Origin: Haemophilus sp. C1
Lineage (GTDB): Bacteria; Pseudomonadota; Gammaproteobacteria; Enterobacterales; Pasteurellaceae
Assembly: GCF_001276515.1 (NCBI RefSeq)
Contig: NZ_LDVZ01000003.1
Location: 86,976 to 150,975, forward strand
Reading direction: 5' to 3'
DNA: 64,000 bases
The stretch's first letter is position 1. Every line of letters starts with the position of its first letter. Both the position numbers and the translations under genes were made by a program. The notes below the pieces were generated by a model. The model did not search any database. It was not told the DNA's origin and saw only the letters and a program-made list of their open reading frames with translations. This document shows positions 63,272-64,000 of this stretch, in pieces.

Positions 63272-63932
63272 GATTTTCTTCCTTTACAAATTTTCCGTGA
63301 TGTAAATAAATAACACGATCGGTGAGTTCACCTAACTCTGGATTATGCGTCACCATCACAATAGTGCGCCCTTGTTGATTAAGTTTTGTGAGCAAATCTA
63401 AAACCAATGATTCATTTTGCTCATCTAAATTTCCCGTTGGTTCATCGGCAAAGATAACGGGTGGTTGATTCACTAACGCACGCGCAATGCAAACTCGTTG
63501 TTGCTCACCGCCTGAAAGTTGGCTAGGGCGGTGATCAATGCGATGACCTAAGCCTACTTGTTCCAAGACAGCTTTGGCAGATGCTTCATCAATCACGCTG
63601 TGATAATGTTGTGCCAGCATCACGTTTTCAAGTGCGGTCAAATAAGGGATTAAATGGAATTGTTGAAATACCAAGCCAATTTTTTCAGCACGGAAACGTT
63701 GGCGACCGACTTCATCTAATTGGGCGGCATCAACACCATCCAAAATCACTTTACCTTCACTAGCGGTATCTAAGCCCGTTAAAATATTCATCAGCGTGGT
63801 TTTACCGGAGCCTGATGCCCCCATAATGGCAACAAATTCCCCTTGTTTGATTTGAATATTAATGTCTTCCAGAGCAGTAACTTGCCCGAAGCGTTTATAT
63901 AAATGTTGGGTTTCTATTACAAAGTTGGTCAT
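63258..63932 (-). CDS. ABC ATPase of the MacB/LolD (FtsX-type permease) family
   Basis: 224 residues. Walker A GASGSGKTT near residues 39-47, the Q-loop VFQQFHLIPYLTALEN, signature LSGGEQQ near 141, Walker B VIFADEPTGNLD and the switch in VMVTHNPE. The Q-loop pattern is typical of ATPases that partner FtsX-like permeases. No permease is in this window, so the partner is probably just past the right edge. Overlaps the TlpA-like gene, so cotranscribed. Confidence 0.9.
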   Translation of the reverse strand: MTNFVIETQHLYKRFGQVTALEDINIQIKQGEFVAIMGASGSGKTTLMNILTGLDTASEGKVILDGVDAAQLDEVGRQRFRAEKIGLVFQQFHLIPYLTALENVMLAQHYHSVIDEASAKAVLEQVGLGHRIDHRPSQLSGGEQQRVCIARALVNQPPVIFADEPTGNLDEQNESLVLDLLTKLNQQGRTIVMVTHNPELGELTDRVIYLHHGKFVKEENHANK

Positions 63933-63972
63933 GGTTTTTCTCTTTTATTATCTAATTTCTTCGTGAATTAAG

Positions 63973-64000
63973 ACTGCCAAATCTCCCCTACCCCTCTTTG
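63973..64000. repeat. Start of another CTGCCAAATCTCCCC dispersed repeat
   Basis: CTGCCAAATCTCCCC followed by TACCCCTCTTTG matches, almost exactly, the ends of the repeat island at 50919 and 51415. It is cut by the window edge. Confidence 0.75.

Overview
The window reads as chromosome of a Pasteurellaceae member of the Haemophilus influenzae / H. haemolyticus group. The 9-base uptake signal AAGTGCGGT (or ACCGCACTT) recurs throughout, inside genes and as inverted pairs in terminators. Base composition is AT-rich, and most housekeeping proteins (Mfd, GyrA, MetG, Mrp, TehB, GloB, NeuA, Lsg) match what I recall of H. influenzae in length and key motifs. No rRNA, tRNA or CRISPR array was seen.

Layout. 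1-670: a HigB/HigA toxin-antitoxin pair, followed by a foreign (Actinobacillus-type) uptake signal pair. 830-8600: ettA, a SirB-family membrane gene, tmcA (carrying a 48-codon in-frame insertion of a palindromic element), a 57-residue ORF and mfd. 8600-12245: a truncated IS200-type element, gyrA on the minus strand, and a long inverted pair of dispersed repeats. 12245-20350: ycaO, a frameshifted TonB-dependent receptor and a small membrane protein on the minus strand, facing a binding protein / FecCD permease / ATPase / methyltransferase operon. The divergent intergenic region holds two 24-base palindromes of ModE type, so this looks like a molybdate/tungstate (or chelate) uptake locus. 20400-28035: gloB, tehB, metG, mrp, a MazEF-type pair, a small gene broken by an in-frame TGA, a nitroreductase and neuA (CMP-sialic acid synthetase).

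28326-40025 is one 3899-codon trimeric autotransporter adhesin (Hsf/Hia/YadA class). It is a mosaic: GC-rich blocks carrying exact Neisseria DNA uptake sequences alternate with AT-rich Haemophilus-like blocks. 40486-52320 is a nearly complete hydrogenase-4/formate-hydrogenlyase operon (hyfABCDEFGHI, then hyfJ/hycH and hycI), preceded by a candidate structured leader RNA and interrupted by a four-copy ~110-bp tandem repeat bounded by inverted repeats. The NiFe cofactor gene hypF follows on the minus strand. 54779-62433: an ElyC/SanA-like membrane protein and the lsg lipooligosaccharide locus (lsgABCDEF) followed by a lytic transglycosylase lipoprotein. 62471-64000: a small cytochrome c, a TlpA-like lipoprotein and an ABC ATPase, the downstream part of an operon that continues past the right edge.

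How the parts may connect: formate hydrogenlyase needs a molybdenum/tungsten formate dehydrogenase and a NiFe hydrogenase. The hyf genes, hypF, the ModE-type operators and the possible molybdenum-cofactor-type leader RNA fit one anaerobic formate/hydrogen theme, although fdhF, the other hyp genes, modE and fhlA/hyfR are not in this window. NeuA and LsgB are both parts of surface sialylation.
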